Shown: positions 32,256-44,417 of the stretch, one piece after another | Layout: every line of letters starts with the position of its first letter | Position numbering within the stretch: the stretch's first letter is position 1 | Assembly: GCA_014529385.2 (NCBI GenBank) | Contig: CM043956.1 | Span: 63,988,620-64,052,619, forward strand | Source: Adiantum capillus-veneris | Taxonomy: Eukaryota; Streptophyta; Polypodiopsida; Polypodiales; Pteridaceae | Length of the DNA stretch: 64,000 nt | Direction of reading: 5' to 3' | Notes under the pieces: model-generated | Databases searched by the model: none | Told to the model about the DNA's origin: nothing | Seen by the model: only the letters and a program-made list of their open reading frames with translations | Translations under genes and position numbers: made by a program

Positions 32256-33280
32256 ATGGCTGACAACAACAACAAAGATGTGTTCAAGATGTTTGATGTT
32301 GAGGACAGGTTGGATGGGGACAATTACCCTATGCAGGCTTATATGATGCAACACGTTCTTGTGTCAAAGGGCGTCTGGAATATTGTGTAGGGCATTGATG
32401 TACGTCCTGGTTCTGAGGATGCAGGCGATGTTGAGGATGTTGCAGGTCTTGCTGCTATTAGAGTTGTTTTGTCTATGGTAGAACAAGCTCGTTGGGATGT
32501 AAAGGATGCGCAGGCTCATGCATTGATTACGTTGTCTGTGAAGCACACCATTGTTCCTCACATCCGTTCAGCAAAATCTGCAAAACGGGCTTGGGATATT
32601 CTAGCAGGTCTTTATGCAAGCCGCAATGAGGCTAAAATTGCGTTGCTGCGTCAAGAGCTGGAGTCGAAGATTATGCATGAGGAAGATGATATGGGCACGT
32701 TCCTTACTAGTGTCAAGGATATCAATGAGCAGCTTACTTCTGCAATTGAAGTCATTTCAGACAGTTCCCTTGTGCAGACTGTTCTTGATGCCTTACCAGA
32801 TTCTTACCAGATTTTTGCTAGTACTTAGAGACTTATGACCCAAGGAAATCCAGAAGTTGTCAAGTTTGATGCATTATTCACATTGCTCTAGAAAGAGTCC
32901 CTTTCTAGAAAAAACAGGACTAGACAGCGTGCAGTTGAACAGGCTTTTATTGCTTCTCAAAGAAAGGGTGGTAACAGGAATGCAGCCACTTCTTATGGTT
33001 ATGATGCGAGTGGAAAAACTTATGTTCCCAATGCTTCTGTTGGCAACACTTCATCTGGCAATTCTGGTGATAAGGGCAAAAAGAAGATGCGTTGCCATTA
33101 TTGTAAAGTTAATGATCACTTGATCAAGTTTTGTCCTAAGTTGAAAGCCAAAGAGGCTAAGAAGAAAGAGGGTGGTTCCACTGCAAATGCTGGTTCCACT
33201 ACAAATGCAGCCATTGTTGAGTCTTCTATGAAAGGAGACTGTGATGCTGATGTCGATGCAGAATGGGGTTTTAGCACATA
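32256..33280 (+). pseudogene. Copia C gag (UBN2-type capsid and zinc knuckle)
   Basis: Starts MADNNNKDVFKMFDVEDRLD and continues with the typical Copia gag blocks (AHALITLSVKHTIVPHI, AWDILAGLYASRNEAKIALL, VQTVLDALPDSYQIFAS). A CCHC zinc knuckle CHYCKVNDHLIKFC (CX2CX4HX4C) lies at about 33093-33134. In-frame stops occur at 32388-32390, 32826-32828 and near 32890, so no full capsid protein can be made without readthrough. Confidence 0.85.
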
Positions 33281-33338
33281 GTGCACTTACAATCCTGTTG
33301 TCCAAGATGCATGCTTGTGAGTTGTTGCAGATTCACAT

Positions 33339-34504
33339 GTGTGGTATTTTGACAGTGGTGCTACAAAGCACATTACCTCACATCCTGAATTGTTTACCTC
33401 TCTCCAGTCTGTCCCTCATGGGAATTCAGTCACTTGTTCCAACAATGCCTCTTATCCAGTTCAAGGAGTTGGAAAGATTGTGCTTACTGCTGCAAATGGC
33501 AGTTCCTTCACACTTGTCGATGCACTTTATGTACCAGGGATCAAGAAGAATCTCTTGTCTGTATCTGCACCTGCTAGACTTGGACTTGTAGTCAAATTTG
33601 TGGATGATAGATGTACAGTTCATGATCTCAGTTTTGGTGATGAAATTGTTGCATCTGGTCTTTTGTGCCGTGGGCTGTATAAGTTCACTTTGTATGACAA
33701 GTGTGGAAATTTTTTGCAAATGCTGTTGCAGATTCAAGGGCTATTTCAGATGCAAAACTTTGGCATGCACGTTTTGGTCATCTGAATTTTGCTAGTTTGT
33801 TGCGTTTGCAGAAATCTGATATGGTTGCTTCTTTTCCGCCTCTTGAAGCACCTGTCAAACATGTTTGTGAAGGCTTTATTTTGGGTAAGATGCAGCGTTC
33901 TAAGTTTCCAAAGGATGGTTCAGTTCGGGCCACATGCAGGTTGCAACTTAAGCATAGTGATGTTTGTGGGCCATGCAAACTCCGTCCTTGGGCAATTACC
34001 TTTACTTCATGGGTATTTCCGCTTAAAGCAAAGTCCAAAGTTTTTATGTGCTTCAAACAATTTCTGGCTGTGGCTGAAAATGTATTGAAATGTACTATGG
34101 GCACCCTCCGTTCCGATCGAGGGGGGGAGTATATGCCTCATGAATTTAATGCATTTCTGGCTAGTCATGGGATAAAACACCAATGTAGAGTGCCTTATAC
34201 ACCTCAGCAAAATGGTGTTGCTGAGAGGAAAAACAGGTCATTGACGGAAATGGCACGATGTATGGTCAAAAGTCAAGCTTTGCCGCATTATTTTTGGCTT
34301 GAGTCCATCATGTGTGCCACTTATGTACTTAACAGGTGTCCTACGAAAGCTTTGCAGACTATTACTCCATATGAAGCATGGCATGATAGAAAGCCTTCTA
34401 TTAAGCACATGCGTGTTTTTGGCTATTTGGCATATGCTTTGGTGCCACAAACACAACGCAAAAAATTGGATGATAAGGCTGTCAAATGTTTTTTTTTTCT
34501 ATAG
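33339..34504 (+). pseudogene. Copia C protease and integrase
   Basis: WYFDSGATKHIT at 33339 is the Copia protease active site. GAG-pre-integrase follows (LWHARFGHLNFASLLRL). A frameshift near 33710 separates them. The integrase retains the first aspartate region (LKHSDVCGP), the second (RSDRGGEYMP) and the glutamate region (NGVAERKNRSLTEMARC). Between the first two, the segment present in fragments A and B between GPMQTPS and YPLKAKS is partly deleted, removing about a dozen residues of the core. LDDKAVKCFF ends in a T-run and a frameshift near 34500. Confidence 0.85.
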
Positions 34505-35060
34505 TGCTGAAAGCAAAGGTTACAGGTTATATCATCCGCAGACAAAGCGTATTCTGGTTTCATGGGATATAGTGTTTGTGGAAGATTCTATTCAGCCCTT
34601 GCTGTGATGTACTAGAGACAGTAATGTAAGCTCACAGGACATTTATGACACTTTGTTGCCTCTTTTCAGAGGTGGAAATACGAATGTAATTTCCAATGAG
34701 GCAAATGTACAACCTATGGGGGTTTCTAAAAATGGTACAGATCAGCCTATTACTAATGCAGATGTACATGATGTACTTGATGAGGAAAGGGCTGAAAATG
34801 AGCAGGCTAGAGGTATGCCAAAATGGCTGGTGCACACTTTGCGTGACAGTAAACTAGATGCACCTTTGTCTAGTTGTACTCGTTCAGGCTCTTGCCATGC
34901 ATCTTATGCATCAGATTGTTATGCTTTGGCTGTGTCTAGCTTACATGATGTTGAGGAGCCTCTGACTTTTGATGAAGCACAAAATTCAAAAAATTGGATG
35001 GCTGCCATGCAATCAGAATATGATGCACTTATAGAAAATGACACATGGACTTAATGTGAT

Positions 35061-36487
35061 TTGCGTCCTGGAAAAAAGGCCATTGGTACGAAGTGGGTTT
35101 ACAAGTTGAAACGCAAGCCGGATGGTGAGATCGATCGCCATAAGGCTCGACTTGTTGCAAAGGGTTATGCACAGCAAAAAGGTATAGATTATGAAGAGAC
35201 TTTTGCTCCCACTTGTCGTATGACTACTGTGCATTTTCTATGTGCATTGGCAGGTCATTTTGGTTGGGATGTACATCAATCAGACATTGTTATTGCTTTC
35301 TTGAATGGTGACATATTTGAGGAAGTTTATGTAACGCAGCCTCGCGGTTTTGTCATAAAAGGACAAGAGGACAAAGTGTGCAGATGTAAGAAGGCTTTGT
35401 ATGGGTTGAAGCAATATCCTCGTGCTTGGTATGAGAAAGCTGACACTCATTTGGTTAAACAAGGCTTTCGTAACCGTCCAACAGAAAGAAAATTGTATGT
35501 AAAGCGTGAGGGTGATGTACATCTCATTGTGGTTCTTTATGTTGCTGATCACTGGACCAAATGAGAGACATATTGCTGAATTTAAGGCTGATTTGAATGC
35601 TACTTTCAAGATGAAAGATTTGGGGTTGTTGCATCATTACTTGGGTATACGATTTAAGCAGTGTGATGGTGGTATTGCCTTGTGTCAGAAAAGTTACATA
35701 GAGACATTGCTATGTAAGTTTGGACTTGATGATTGCAAACCTATTGCCACTCTCATGGAAACAAGTTTGAAGTTGAGTCTACATGATGTTGGCGATCCTG
35801 CTGATGTCACTCTTTACCGAACTGCTGTTGGTTGTCTCATTTATGTATGCAACACGAAGCCGGATATTCAGTTTGCAGTCTCACAGGTTAGCAGATTTAT
35901 GCATAGCCCAGGGTCTAAGCATTGGCAGGCTGTCAAGAGGATTTTCCACTACCTTAGTGGCACTTTACATCTTGGCTTGTTGTATCCCAAGGGGGGATCA
36001 TTGCCGCCAGACTTACATGCTTTTTCGGACTAAGATTGGGCTGGTTGTTTTGACGCATGAGTGTCCACAAGTGGTTTTGGTTTCATACTTGGCAGTTCAT
36101 GGTATATCATGGTTGAGCAAGAAGCAACCTAGTGTGGCCACTTCGAGTTGCGAAGCTGAGTACAGGGCATTCTTCACAGCTACTGTTGAGTATGTATGGC
36201 TCAGACGCCTTATGGCTGATTTGGGTGTTGGACAGGACACTGCCAACAATATCAACACTGACAATCAGAGCACATTGGCAGTTGCAAGGAACCCAGTTTT
36301 TCATGCTCGCACAAAGCACATTGAGGTGCATTACCACTATGTCAGGGAGAGGCTCTCAACAGGAGAGATCAGCTTGGCTTATGTGCCAACACGGGACAAC
36401 CTTGCAGATCTTTTCACAAAGGCATTGTCTCGTGAGAAGCTTGAAGCTTTCTGCAAAGCTTTGGACTTACTCCCCTTTTTGGACTGA
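35061..36487 (+). pseudogene. Copia C reverse transcriptase and RNase H
   Basis: The reverse transcriptase begins KKAIGTKWVYKLKRKPDG and contains ARLVAKGYAQQKGIDYEETF, DIVIAFLNGDIFEEVYV and KALYGLKQYPRAWY. At about 35540 the catalytic YVDD is lost: relative to Copia B an 8-bp deletion removes both aspartate codons and shifts the frame. The frame resumes as NERHIAEFKADLNATFKMKD and YLGIRFKQCDGG. RNase H follows (HAFSD then a stop; WLSKKQPSVATSSCEAEYRA; NQSTLAVARNPVFHARTKH; ISLAYVPTRDNLADLFTKA). The enzyme cannot be active. Confidence 0.9.
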
Positions 36488-36562
36488 TCATGTCCTCAGG
36501 GCATGGCACTTCCCTTTACTCATGTGCCAGCTCTCGTTCACCGCATCACTCCAGAGGGGATT

Positions 36563-36790
36563 TGTTACCATATACATGTGGTAGTGATGTGTGTGAACAC
36601 ACTAGGACCATCGGGGCATTTTTTCCCTCTTTAGGAGGTTTTTTTCCCCGAGCATTGTATATACGCCCATCACTCTAGGGCTATCTATCTTTTCCATTGC
36701 ATACTAAGTAACACACTCTCTATTGTGTGCCTTGAGCTTCCTTCGTCTTCTCCAAGCTGTGTGTGTTTCTCTGCAACCCCAATTCCAACA
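36563..36790 (+). repeat. Copia C 3' LTR
   Basis: A 228-bp copy of the 5' LTR, preceded by a short purine tract (AGAGGGGA) that would prime plus-strand synthesis, and followed by the GGTAA target duplication. Confidence 0.95.
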
Positions 36791-37146
36791 GGTAAAATCT
36801 CGACAACAGTCACAAGTGATACCAACATCTTAGGAAATCAGCATGCCAAAGCAACCTGATGGTACAATCAAGCAAAGAGCACACAAGCTACAAGATATGC
36901 TCTTTAGAAGACAGCATTAGAAAACCTCGACATCAGAAACCCTTGAGTTAATTACTCAGACCCAACTCTTACAAAGCATAATGGTTTTAATTGCATTGAT
37001 CTTCAAAGCATGATAGATCCAACCCAAGCTATGCATAGACACGATTGTTCAACCCATGCACACAGTCGTCCCGGAGTACGCCATCTAGGAGGGGTGGAAG
37101 GGAACTAAGTAATTAAGGGCAATGTCTGAAAAGGGAGGAAAAATTT
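36791..37146 (+). pseudogene. Tail of the Gypsy-like region with polypurine tract
   Basis: Joining 31667 to 36796 continues the K/Q-rich frame (RYQWRV then KSRQQSQVIPTS), so Copia C landed inside this coding remnant. Near the end a purine tract AAAAGGGAGGAAAAA (about 37129-37143) is followed by TGATGTTAACG at 37147, which could be the start of a 3' LTR. No matching second LTR was found in the window. Confidence 0.45.
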
Positions 37147-39286
37147 TGATGTTAACGTGTAATTTTTTGCAAATTTACCTAATAATGCCCTTATAAATCA
37201 TCAACAGGCGAAATTTAACTGATAATATCTCCCCAATGAGTGTAAACAGTGTATATACTATCAAAAAAACATCAAAATAAGTCCTTTTTTGTTATTTTTC
37301 ATCATTTTTCTTGATATTGAGACTTTAAAAATAGAGAAATCAAACAAAAGACAATAAAGATGTGTTTTTCAATGGATTTTTCTAATTATTAGATTTTCAC
37401 TTTGCTTTTTTAGCGTATTTTATTATTTTCTTTGATTTTTTCAATAAACGTGTCAAAAATTAATAATAAATAGCAAGCTCATATGGAAAAATGTAAGGCA
37501 TGCTGATGATCAAAAGGACAAGGCGGACAGACACAAAAATTTCAATCAAATCGGCAGACGGAAGCGAGAAGCCTAAATTAGGCGACCAGACCTACTTTTG
37601 CAAAATTCTTGCAGAATGAGCTACAGGAATCCGATTCAAAAAAAATTTGACTCTAACATAGATTTCATGGCCTAGTAGGACTAACATGGGAATTTGGGGG
37701 AAAATGGCTCGGGAAGTTCGAGTATAGATACCCATGGTAGCTTAAAATCACCTCATTTCCACTTGTTGCCTTTGGAGAGAGAGCTTTTCGACCTTCTTCG
37801 CGTGCATTTTCTGGAGTCTACAGTCGCCTGTTCACAGCGCCATCACACACGAGACATGAGGGGTAAGTTCTATACTTATCAATGATCCATTCTATACGGC
37901 CGGTAGCTAGTCTAAACCCCTAGAAAAAACCCTAGAATCCGAGCAATGCACGAAGACCTACGACCAAAAATTGACCATAGCGGCTTGTCAGCTCAACCAA
38001 ACCAGGCGATACTTGAACTATAGCATGCTGCTAGAAGATAAAACACTTCTATATCAATAGTTGACCATTCAGCAAGGGTCGAGGGGGGTCCGAAGTAGAA
38101 AAGGTAGGTTTTTGGCAGATGCCAGAATTGGATTCTGACTCCACAGACAACTTATATATGGGGTATATATACAATGTATATGGTTGGTTTCATAAAATCA
38201 ATCAAGACAAGCCCTCGAAAAGCAGAAAACAACTCGAAGGCTACAAAGCGTCAAATTTGACATACGAGGTCAAACCAACTCCAAATGGGCCAAAATTGGA
38301 TGAGTTGCTTCAGGACTATGTAGCGGACAAGTTCATAGCCTCAAAAGTGACTAACCAAATCTACAAGCCATGTAGTCACAAAAAGCGATGATTTCATAGT
38401 CAACATAGCACGAAGTGATGTCGGCAACACAAAAACTTACCAAATTCAATTTAGGACTTATTTTAGGTGTATAGAATATGTTTAGGTCGAAATTCTCAAG
38501 TTTTGCAAGAAAAAGTTGACTGTTGTAAATAATCCCCATTATTTAGTTTTGCAATATTTTGGCTTGAAAATTTTCTATCACTTCATCTATCACTTGTGCA
38601 CACCTATTACATGCCACATTTCAAGTATGAGCCAAAATGATCGATGATAACTTGGAAAATTGCCAAAAAACGCAAAGAAGTCTTGTCAAACCAATTTCTG
38701 AGTTATCTGCCACATTTCTTGATCCAAATCACCTCAAATCTCATACACATAGTCTACATCATTCTTAGAACCAAGTTGCACCAAAAAATGTCTATTTTGA
38801 TGAAAATAATAATAATCGTGATTATTTACTTTTTGTCCAAGATGGGGGGAAATTGCAACTTTGACTTCATGGGACCAAGGCATATGATGTCCTAAGCCAA
38901 CTAACCAAGTTTGAACAAATTTGGAGCTCAAAATCTCAAATTTCCTTTATATCTACTGTTTTAGAGACGAAAAGCCTAAATCTAGCACCATTCTCACACT
39001 GTGCACTCAAATGAGCCCACACTTCACTCAGAGTATCTATTTGATATATATTCCAAGCCCACCAAAATTGCAAAAAGTTGAAAAAATTCATCAGCTGTAA
39101 ATAATCGTGATTATTTACTTTTGTTGCAAATTTTTGCTTGAACTTCAAGAATTTGATCTTTACATGTTCAAAAATTGATTTGAAGCAAATTGGACTCATT
39201 TTGTCAGCAATTCAGACTGAAGGACATTTCAGAGCGAAATCTGCCAAATTTTCTAACTTTGACACTCTATTCACTTAATAGGAGCC
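37147..39286. other. AT-rich unassigned region with repeated palindromes
   Basis: No gene was recognised. AATAATCGTGATTATT (38811-38826) and TAAATAATCGTGATTATTTA (39098-39117) are near-perfect palindromes, each followed by ACTTTT and then a related GCAA..TTTG.CTT stretch, so they mark a diverged direct repeat about 290 bp apart. The left part may be an LTR and leader of the Gypsy-like or the following element. Confidence 0.4.
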
Positions 39287-42200
39287 ATGCAAGCTGCAGA
39301 AAAGGCCAAGAAGATGGTCTCTCAAAAGGAGAAGCTACAACACCTGCCACCATACCAACTGGACCCCAGTTCAGTAAAGACAACCAAAGCAACCTATCTG
39401 TCGAAAGAACAGCATCAGGAGAACAACACAGCGGTTTTCATAGGGAGATTTAAAGCTGAAGAAGGACATCAGCTAGAACTACAACTTTTGCCAAAAGAGG
39501 TCTTCAATGTCATAGCAAAGCTTGAGACAAAAGAAGCTAACAGAAGGCTTGGACTTAGAGAGTTCTACGACCAAGAGCCATGTGGTGTATATTTTCAGAA
39601 AGCTTATGAGCTCCTGCCCACAATCAAGAAAAATGGAACAACCCAGATTATTGACCAGCAAGGGCACAAGGTAGAAGTGATAATTACGAAAGAAATAGTG
39701 GTTGAAGCTCTTAAATTGCCGACAGAAGGGATGACTATGAGGGCTAGAGATAGAAAGACAGCATGTACCTTCACCAAGGAAACCGCTGCAGCAACCTTTG
39801 TTGGTCTCATTTAGAAGCAAGTGGAAAAACCAGAAAGTATATATCATCAACAGTTCTACTTTCTAGCAAAGAGACCGCCAAGGTACACAAGTGTTAAAGT
39901 CGACAACCAGGCAACCCATCGACCACGCACAGTATGTGTTATCCACACTGAAGGGTACAAAGAAAGAGGGCAAGATAACCTATCTAGGAGCACCTGAAGT
40001 ACTCACAAGAATAGCATAATGCTATTGACACGACAGACAATTTGCCACCTGCCCCAGATCAAAACACATGGATAGTGTCAGCACAGCCATCCCCTTGAGC
40101 CACAAGATCCACAAAAAGAGCTTACAAATCCGATGAGGAGTCTGAAGAAAGCTCTCATGAAGCACATAGCAGCGAAAGCTCATACAATGAGGAGAAGAGA
40201 GTCAGACAAGAGGAGATGAAGAAGAAGGCAGTGGCCGCACATCAAGAAGCCTCAGTAGAAAAAGGCAAGGTTTGAAAGGTAAAAAGAAACCTACGAAAGA
40301 AGCCGCCAAGCTGCAGGTGAGGACCTAGAAAGTGGGTACCAAAAGAGCTAAAGGGGCCGAGAACAAAGAACCCTGCACGAAAAGAAGCAGAAGACCCCAA
40401 GGATTTTTGGGAAAGAATGTACTAGGAAGCGGAAGCATTAAAGCTACAAGAAGCCCAAGAAGCTGAGAGAAAAGCTAGAGAAGATGCGTCCGAGCACGAA
40501 AAACAAGCTGAGATGACACAACAAGGTGAGACATAGCACGAACAAAGTGATATGTCTCCCAGACCATCGTAACCTACTACTACGAAACAATACAACCACC
40601 CCATGCCAGGCCCTCCACCATCACCAACACATAGACCCGCTGAAGGAGAACAAAACAAGGAAAAAGAGCCTGGACCGCAAGAAGCAATAGGATCTGAACA
40701 ACAAGAAACAACCAAACAAACCAAAGCAAAGGAGCGAGTGTCGGAAAGAACAACAAGTCCTGAACCAAAGGAGGCCACAAGGTTTGAGCAAACAAAGGCA
40801 CAAGAATGAGAAAGCACACTCACCATCCAGCAGGAAATGATCGAGGCATCCACGAAGCCTCAAGAAGACAAAGCAGTAGAGACAAAAGCACAGCCTCAAA
40901 GGGAGGAACAAACTCGGCCACTACCATAAACAGCCGCCACAACCCCACCAAAAGAATCACAAGACCCTGTTGAATCATCTAGACAGCTCACAGAAACTGA
41001 AGACTGGCAGACAAATGATGAGGTATTTATCAAAGTTAATGAATATGTAAAGCAGATGCAGGAGATGACAGAAAAAATGCGATCGGCAGCACTTAGCCGC
41101 AGTGCTAAGGCTAAAGAGTTGGAAATGGTGATAGATGCTCTTCAAGGAGGGTTAGAGGACTCATTAAATGTCATCACCGATCTGCAAAAACAAGTTCAAC
41201 GATTGAAAGCGAAGCTGAACAACACCAGCTAGCCAGAGAAAAGCAGCAAAAGGAAATGGAAGAGCTAGGCCAACTTCTCATGAAGTTAACAGATGCCTGC
41301 AAGACCAAAGACGAACAACTAACAGAAGTTACTAACAAACTCTTAACTACAACTCTGTCAGTTCAAAAGATCCAAGTACGGTTAGATGTAGCAAACACTT
41401 CACTACAATACTCAGAGTAGAGGATCAACGATCAGGCAACCTTCTTGCGATAGATAAGAGAAAATCTCGCAATTGCCTCGATCAAAGGTACAGACGAAGT
41501 GTATAAAGCACTGAAGAAAAAGAATAAAGATCTTGAGCTAGAGCTAAAGCTAGAGCAGTCACAATGCAGAGACCTTGCATTAATGCGGGTACAAAGAGAA
41601 GAAGAGCTGCTCAAGGAGATAACAAAGTTGAAGAGAGTTAACCAGCTACTACGAGAGGGACAACAAGAGATGCAAGAAGAAGTAGGTACCTCACTGACAA
41701 CCCCACATTGATATTCCCTCAGTCTCATTTACTGAGATGGAAACACAGTCGATAGAAGGGCTCACGGGAGAAGAAGAATTTCAAGTACCATTAACAGATG
41801 CCGATCAAGTCCCGATGGTCCAGCTATCAAAAGCTAAAGAAGATGCGCTTAAGGAGAAGGTTGCTCAGGAGACAGATGAGCAGTGGAAGGGAGTGATGGA
41901 TTGGGAGTTGAGAATTATTTATTCTGTCAATGTTACTCAACTCACTCCCAACCAAATCAATGCACAATGGCATCAACAATCACTGCCATATCCCTTGATC
42001 AAGGTAGAGCTGCTACACGCCAAGGAACGACTATATAAAGACATGAAAGTAGAAGACACAGATGAAGTCCATCCCAAGTGGAGAAAAAGCTAGTTGAACA
42101 AGAATCCTAGATACTTGATTCTATTCACAAGAGCACCTGCGGCACTTCAAAAAGACCCAACTTTTTGTCTTGTACCAAGAGTAAGGACGTGGCAAGCACA

Positions 42201-42475
42201 CGAGGCAATGACAAAGAAGCCGCCTACATGGCTGAATTATCCAAGATTGCTAGCTCCATAGAAGGGAACGCCGACAGAGGAATACATGGTGAAAACCCTA
42301 ACGAACTCCATGGCATTCTTCAAAAGTCTCCCTGATCTTTAATGTGCTATCCTCTAAAAAATTTGCCGAATGTTGCTTACATGTATTGAAGGCTTTCATG
42401 AGCCAGAGCAAGAAAGAGCACCGTGGATGTCCTTCCTTGAGGGAAATAAGGGTTTATGCTACGACCTAGGGACTA
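39287..42475 (+). pseudogene. Long retroelement-like protein of unknown function, copy 1 (broken)
   Basis: Begins MQAAEKAKKMVSQKEK, then about 175 residues with FIGRFKAEEGHQLELQ, LREFYDQEPCGVYFQKAY and VEVIITKEIVVEALKLPTEG. This resembles the N-terminal region of uncharacterised proteins encoded by plant LTR elements. A stop at 39812 is followed by K/E/Q/P-rich sequence (40100-40920), a predicted coiled coil (ALKKKNKDLELELKLEQSQC, then EELLKEITKLKRVNQLLREG, 41499-41700), a segment with WELRIIYSVNVTQLTPNQIN, and a C-terminal block PPTWLNYPRL..FFKSLPDL..MLLTCI..FHEPEQ..WMSFLEGNKGLCYDL. That block is repeated at 46738. Many stops are present. I do not recognise the family. Confidence 0.5.
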
Positions 42476-43492
42476 CATGAGTACGAGGACCTATAGGTAT
42501 ATACGATTGGTACACACTTGTAGGTACTATTGCAGGCATTGAGCTACCATGTAGTGGTGCTTTACTAACAAATGAGGTCCATGGAGTGTTTCTTGGCATG
42601 CCCATCATTGGGGTAGGCATGGTAGCCGTGGCGTCATTAAGGGAAAGATGAGCTAGACTTGGAAAAGTAAAGCTATCACTGGTGGATGCAGATTGCACTG
42701 AGACCCCTGACGAAACAACATATGGGGGATCCATCGGACTTACCGAGGGAGTCTCTATTTGCGATAAGGTTGGTTGTTTAGCCTTCCCTATATCCAAGAA
42801 TCTCATGAGACCCGTTGAAGGCATGTGGATCCGCTTGTTCTGTCTCTTTAGCTCAATAACCCTATGGATGACCTCACAAACACTTAGTTGTTGATCCTCC
42901 ACACTAGTAGCACCCGTTGTGGATTGTAGGACATCTAGCCAACCCAAGGGATAGGTGTGACATGTGTATAGGTCGGTTAGAGTTTTTGTTTGTAGTTCGT
43001 ACTCCCAGTTCTCATTTAGGAACACTCCATCTAGGCTTGAGGTGCTAGGGGTGTCCTTTGAACTAAATGCAATGTGGCTCTCTATGGATTGATCCTTAGT
43101 GGTTGCTAAATCAGGAGCACTCGATTGCTCTCCTAGCAAGGATATTGACATAGGAGCTTTTGCTTTTAACTCTCTTCATTGCTCCGCCTTGCGTAAGCTC
43201 TCAATTCCTTTTCCCTAGCTGCAATGATATATCACTCAACCTCTTGCACTTCGGCAAGGCTTCTACCATCAGGTAATATAACCTCGGAGGGAAATAGCTC
43301 TAACGAGTCAAGGGGTGCAGTGAATGGAGTATTCATGTGCACACTCTCTAAGATTATAGGGTCTATGTTGGTCATGAATGATGAATTTACTTCCCCACCC
43401 CCCTCATTTACATCGTTAGCTCCATGTTCGGAGCGAGTGGCTCTACTCAAGGTTTCCTTCAAGCGATTAAGCACTGTTAACTGAGTCAACAT
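42459..43492 (-). pseudogene. Unidentified minus-strand coding remnant
   Basis: From 43492 the minus strand reads MLTQLTVLNRLKETLSRATR and LELFPSEVILPDGRSLAEVQ, crosses two stops near 43230 and 43170, then stays open for 230 codons (43151-42459) starting MSISLLGEQSSAPD and including VCEVIHRVIELKRQNKRI and GPRTHVVPRS. The block between (YIIAAREKELRAYARRSNEE) keeps protein-like composition, so it was probably one gene. No domain is recognised. It may be gag or an accessory frame of a retroelement. Confidence 0.35.
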
Positions 43493-43656
43493 CAGTTAAC
43501 AGAAACTGCTAAAGACCAAAGACATACGGATTTACATCGAAGATCAAAGTGAAGAAGCAGTAAAGATTAGAGTTACACATTTTTCACGTTTTTCCAAAAT
43601 GGTCATGTATTGTAAATTCTCGATTTATTTCAAGCCATTGTAATATTTCTAATGTG

Positions 43657-44397
43657 TTACGGGCTCAATGGGAGTTCCAAGCTGTAAAGAGTAGGTCAGT
43701 TACTGTGCCTAGGTTGCAGATTCAGTAAGTGGTGGAGCCCTAAGGGACTTGGACGCTTGGACATTGCATATTTTTACCCTAGGTACATAAGGCAGTGTGT
43801 AAAAGAAATTAGGGTTCTCAAGCTCATTTGTTGAGAGCACTCTTTGGTGAGAGCTCTTGAGGTGTGTGGCTATGGAGTCCATGAGCTTCTCCTTGCTCAT
43901 GAGACTTGATTAACACTAATCAATGATTCATTCTCTCTCACTATGCCTCTTTCTTACCTCTTATGATTGCCTGTGATGCTTAATTAACTAGACCTTAACT
44001 AATTAGTGGTTAATCCCTCTCTAATCTTGTGTGATTGTCCTCTTTTGCTTGTGTGTGCATGTAGGTTTGATTGGAGTGTGGTGCTCGATAGATCTATGTG
44101 TGTGTGCTTGCAATTAGTGTGTTGCATGATAGGATTACTGTTGTGTGTGTCTTACAATTGTAGCGTGTGCGATTGGGTTGATTAGAGGTGAAGAGAAGTG
44201 GATAGGGAGATTGTCCTTCATTGCGGCTTCGCTCCTCCATAGGCCAAGAAGCTCACCTCGTAGAGTTAACCATTTGTGTTGCCACAATTAGCTCACTAAC
44301 CGTGTGAGTGTTTCCATGCCCTAGCCGGGTAGCTCATCCCTACGGATTGATAATTTTGTTGGTCATTGGAGCTATTGCAACAATGGGACGGCCAACA
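43657..44397 (+). repeat. Putative 5' LTR of an Athila-like Gypsy element
   Basis: The right edge GCCAACA (44397) is set by the primer site that follows. The left edge is a guess at TGTTACGGGC near 43657. The interior has TG-rich stretches but no coding capacity. No second copy was seen in the window. Confidence 0.4.
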
Positions 44398-44417
44398 TTT
44401 GACGTCATTGCCGGGGA
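44398..44417 (+). promoter_or_regulatory. Primer-binding site (tRNA-Asp type)
   Basis: TTTGACGTCATTGCCGGGGA differs by only a few bases from the TTGGCGCCGTTGCCGGGGA site of plant Athila/Tat Gypsy elements, which is complementary to the 3' end of tRNA-Asp. Confidence 0.65.

Larger units (their letters stand above)
31668..36790 (+). mobile_element. Complete Copia LTR retrotransposon (Copia C), 5,123 bp
   Basis: LTRs at 31668-31894 and 36563-36790 begin TGTTACCATA and end CCAATA/CCAACA. The element is flanked by GGTAA on both sides (31663-31667 and 36791-36795). A primer-binding site follows the 5' LTR and a purine tract (AGAGGGGA) precedes the 3' LTR. The order gag, protease, integrase, RT and RNase H identifies Copia. 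About 12 substitutions and a one-base indel separate the LTRs over 227 bp, so the insertion is not very recent. Internal stops, a deletion in integrase and loss of the RT catalytic motif make it non-autonomous. Confidence 0.95.

Noticed and set aside
37147-39286. Treating this region as a defined LTR starting TGATGTTAACG
   Set aside because: The start after a purine tract is suggestive, but no second copy, CA end or primer site could be located.
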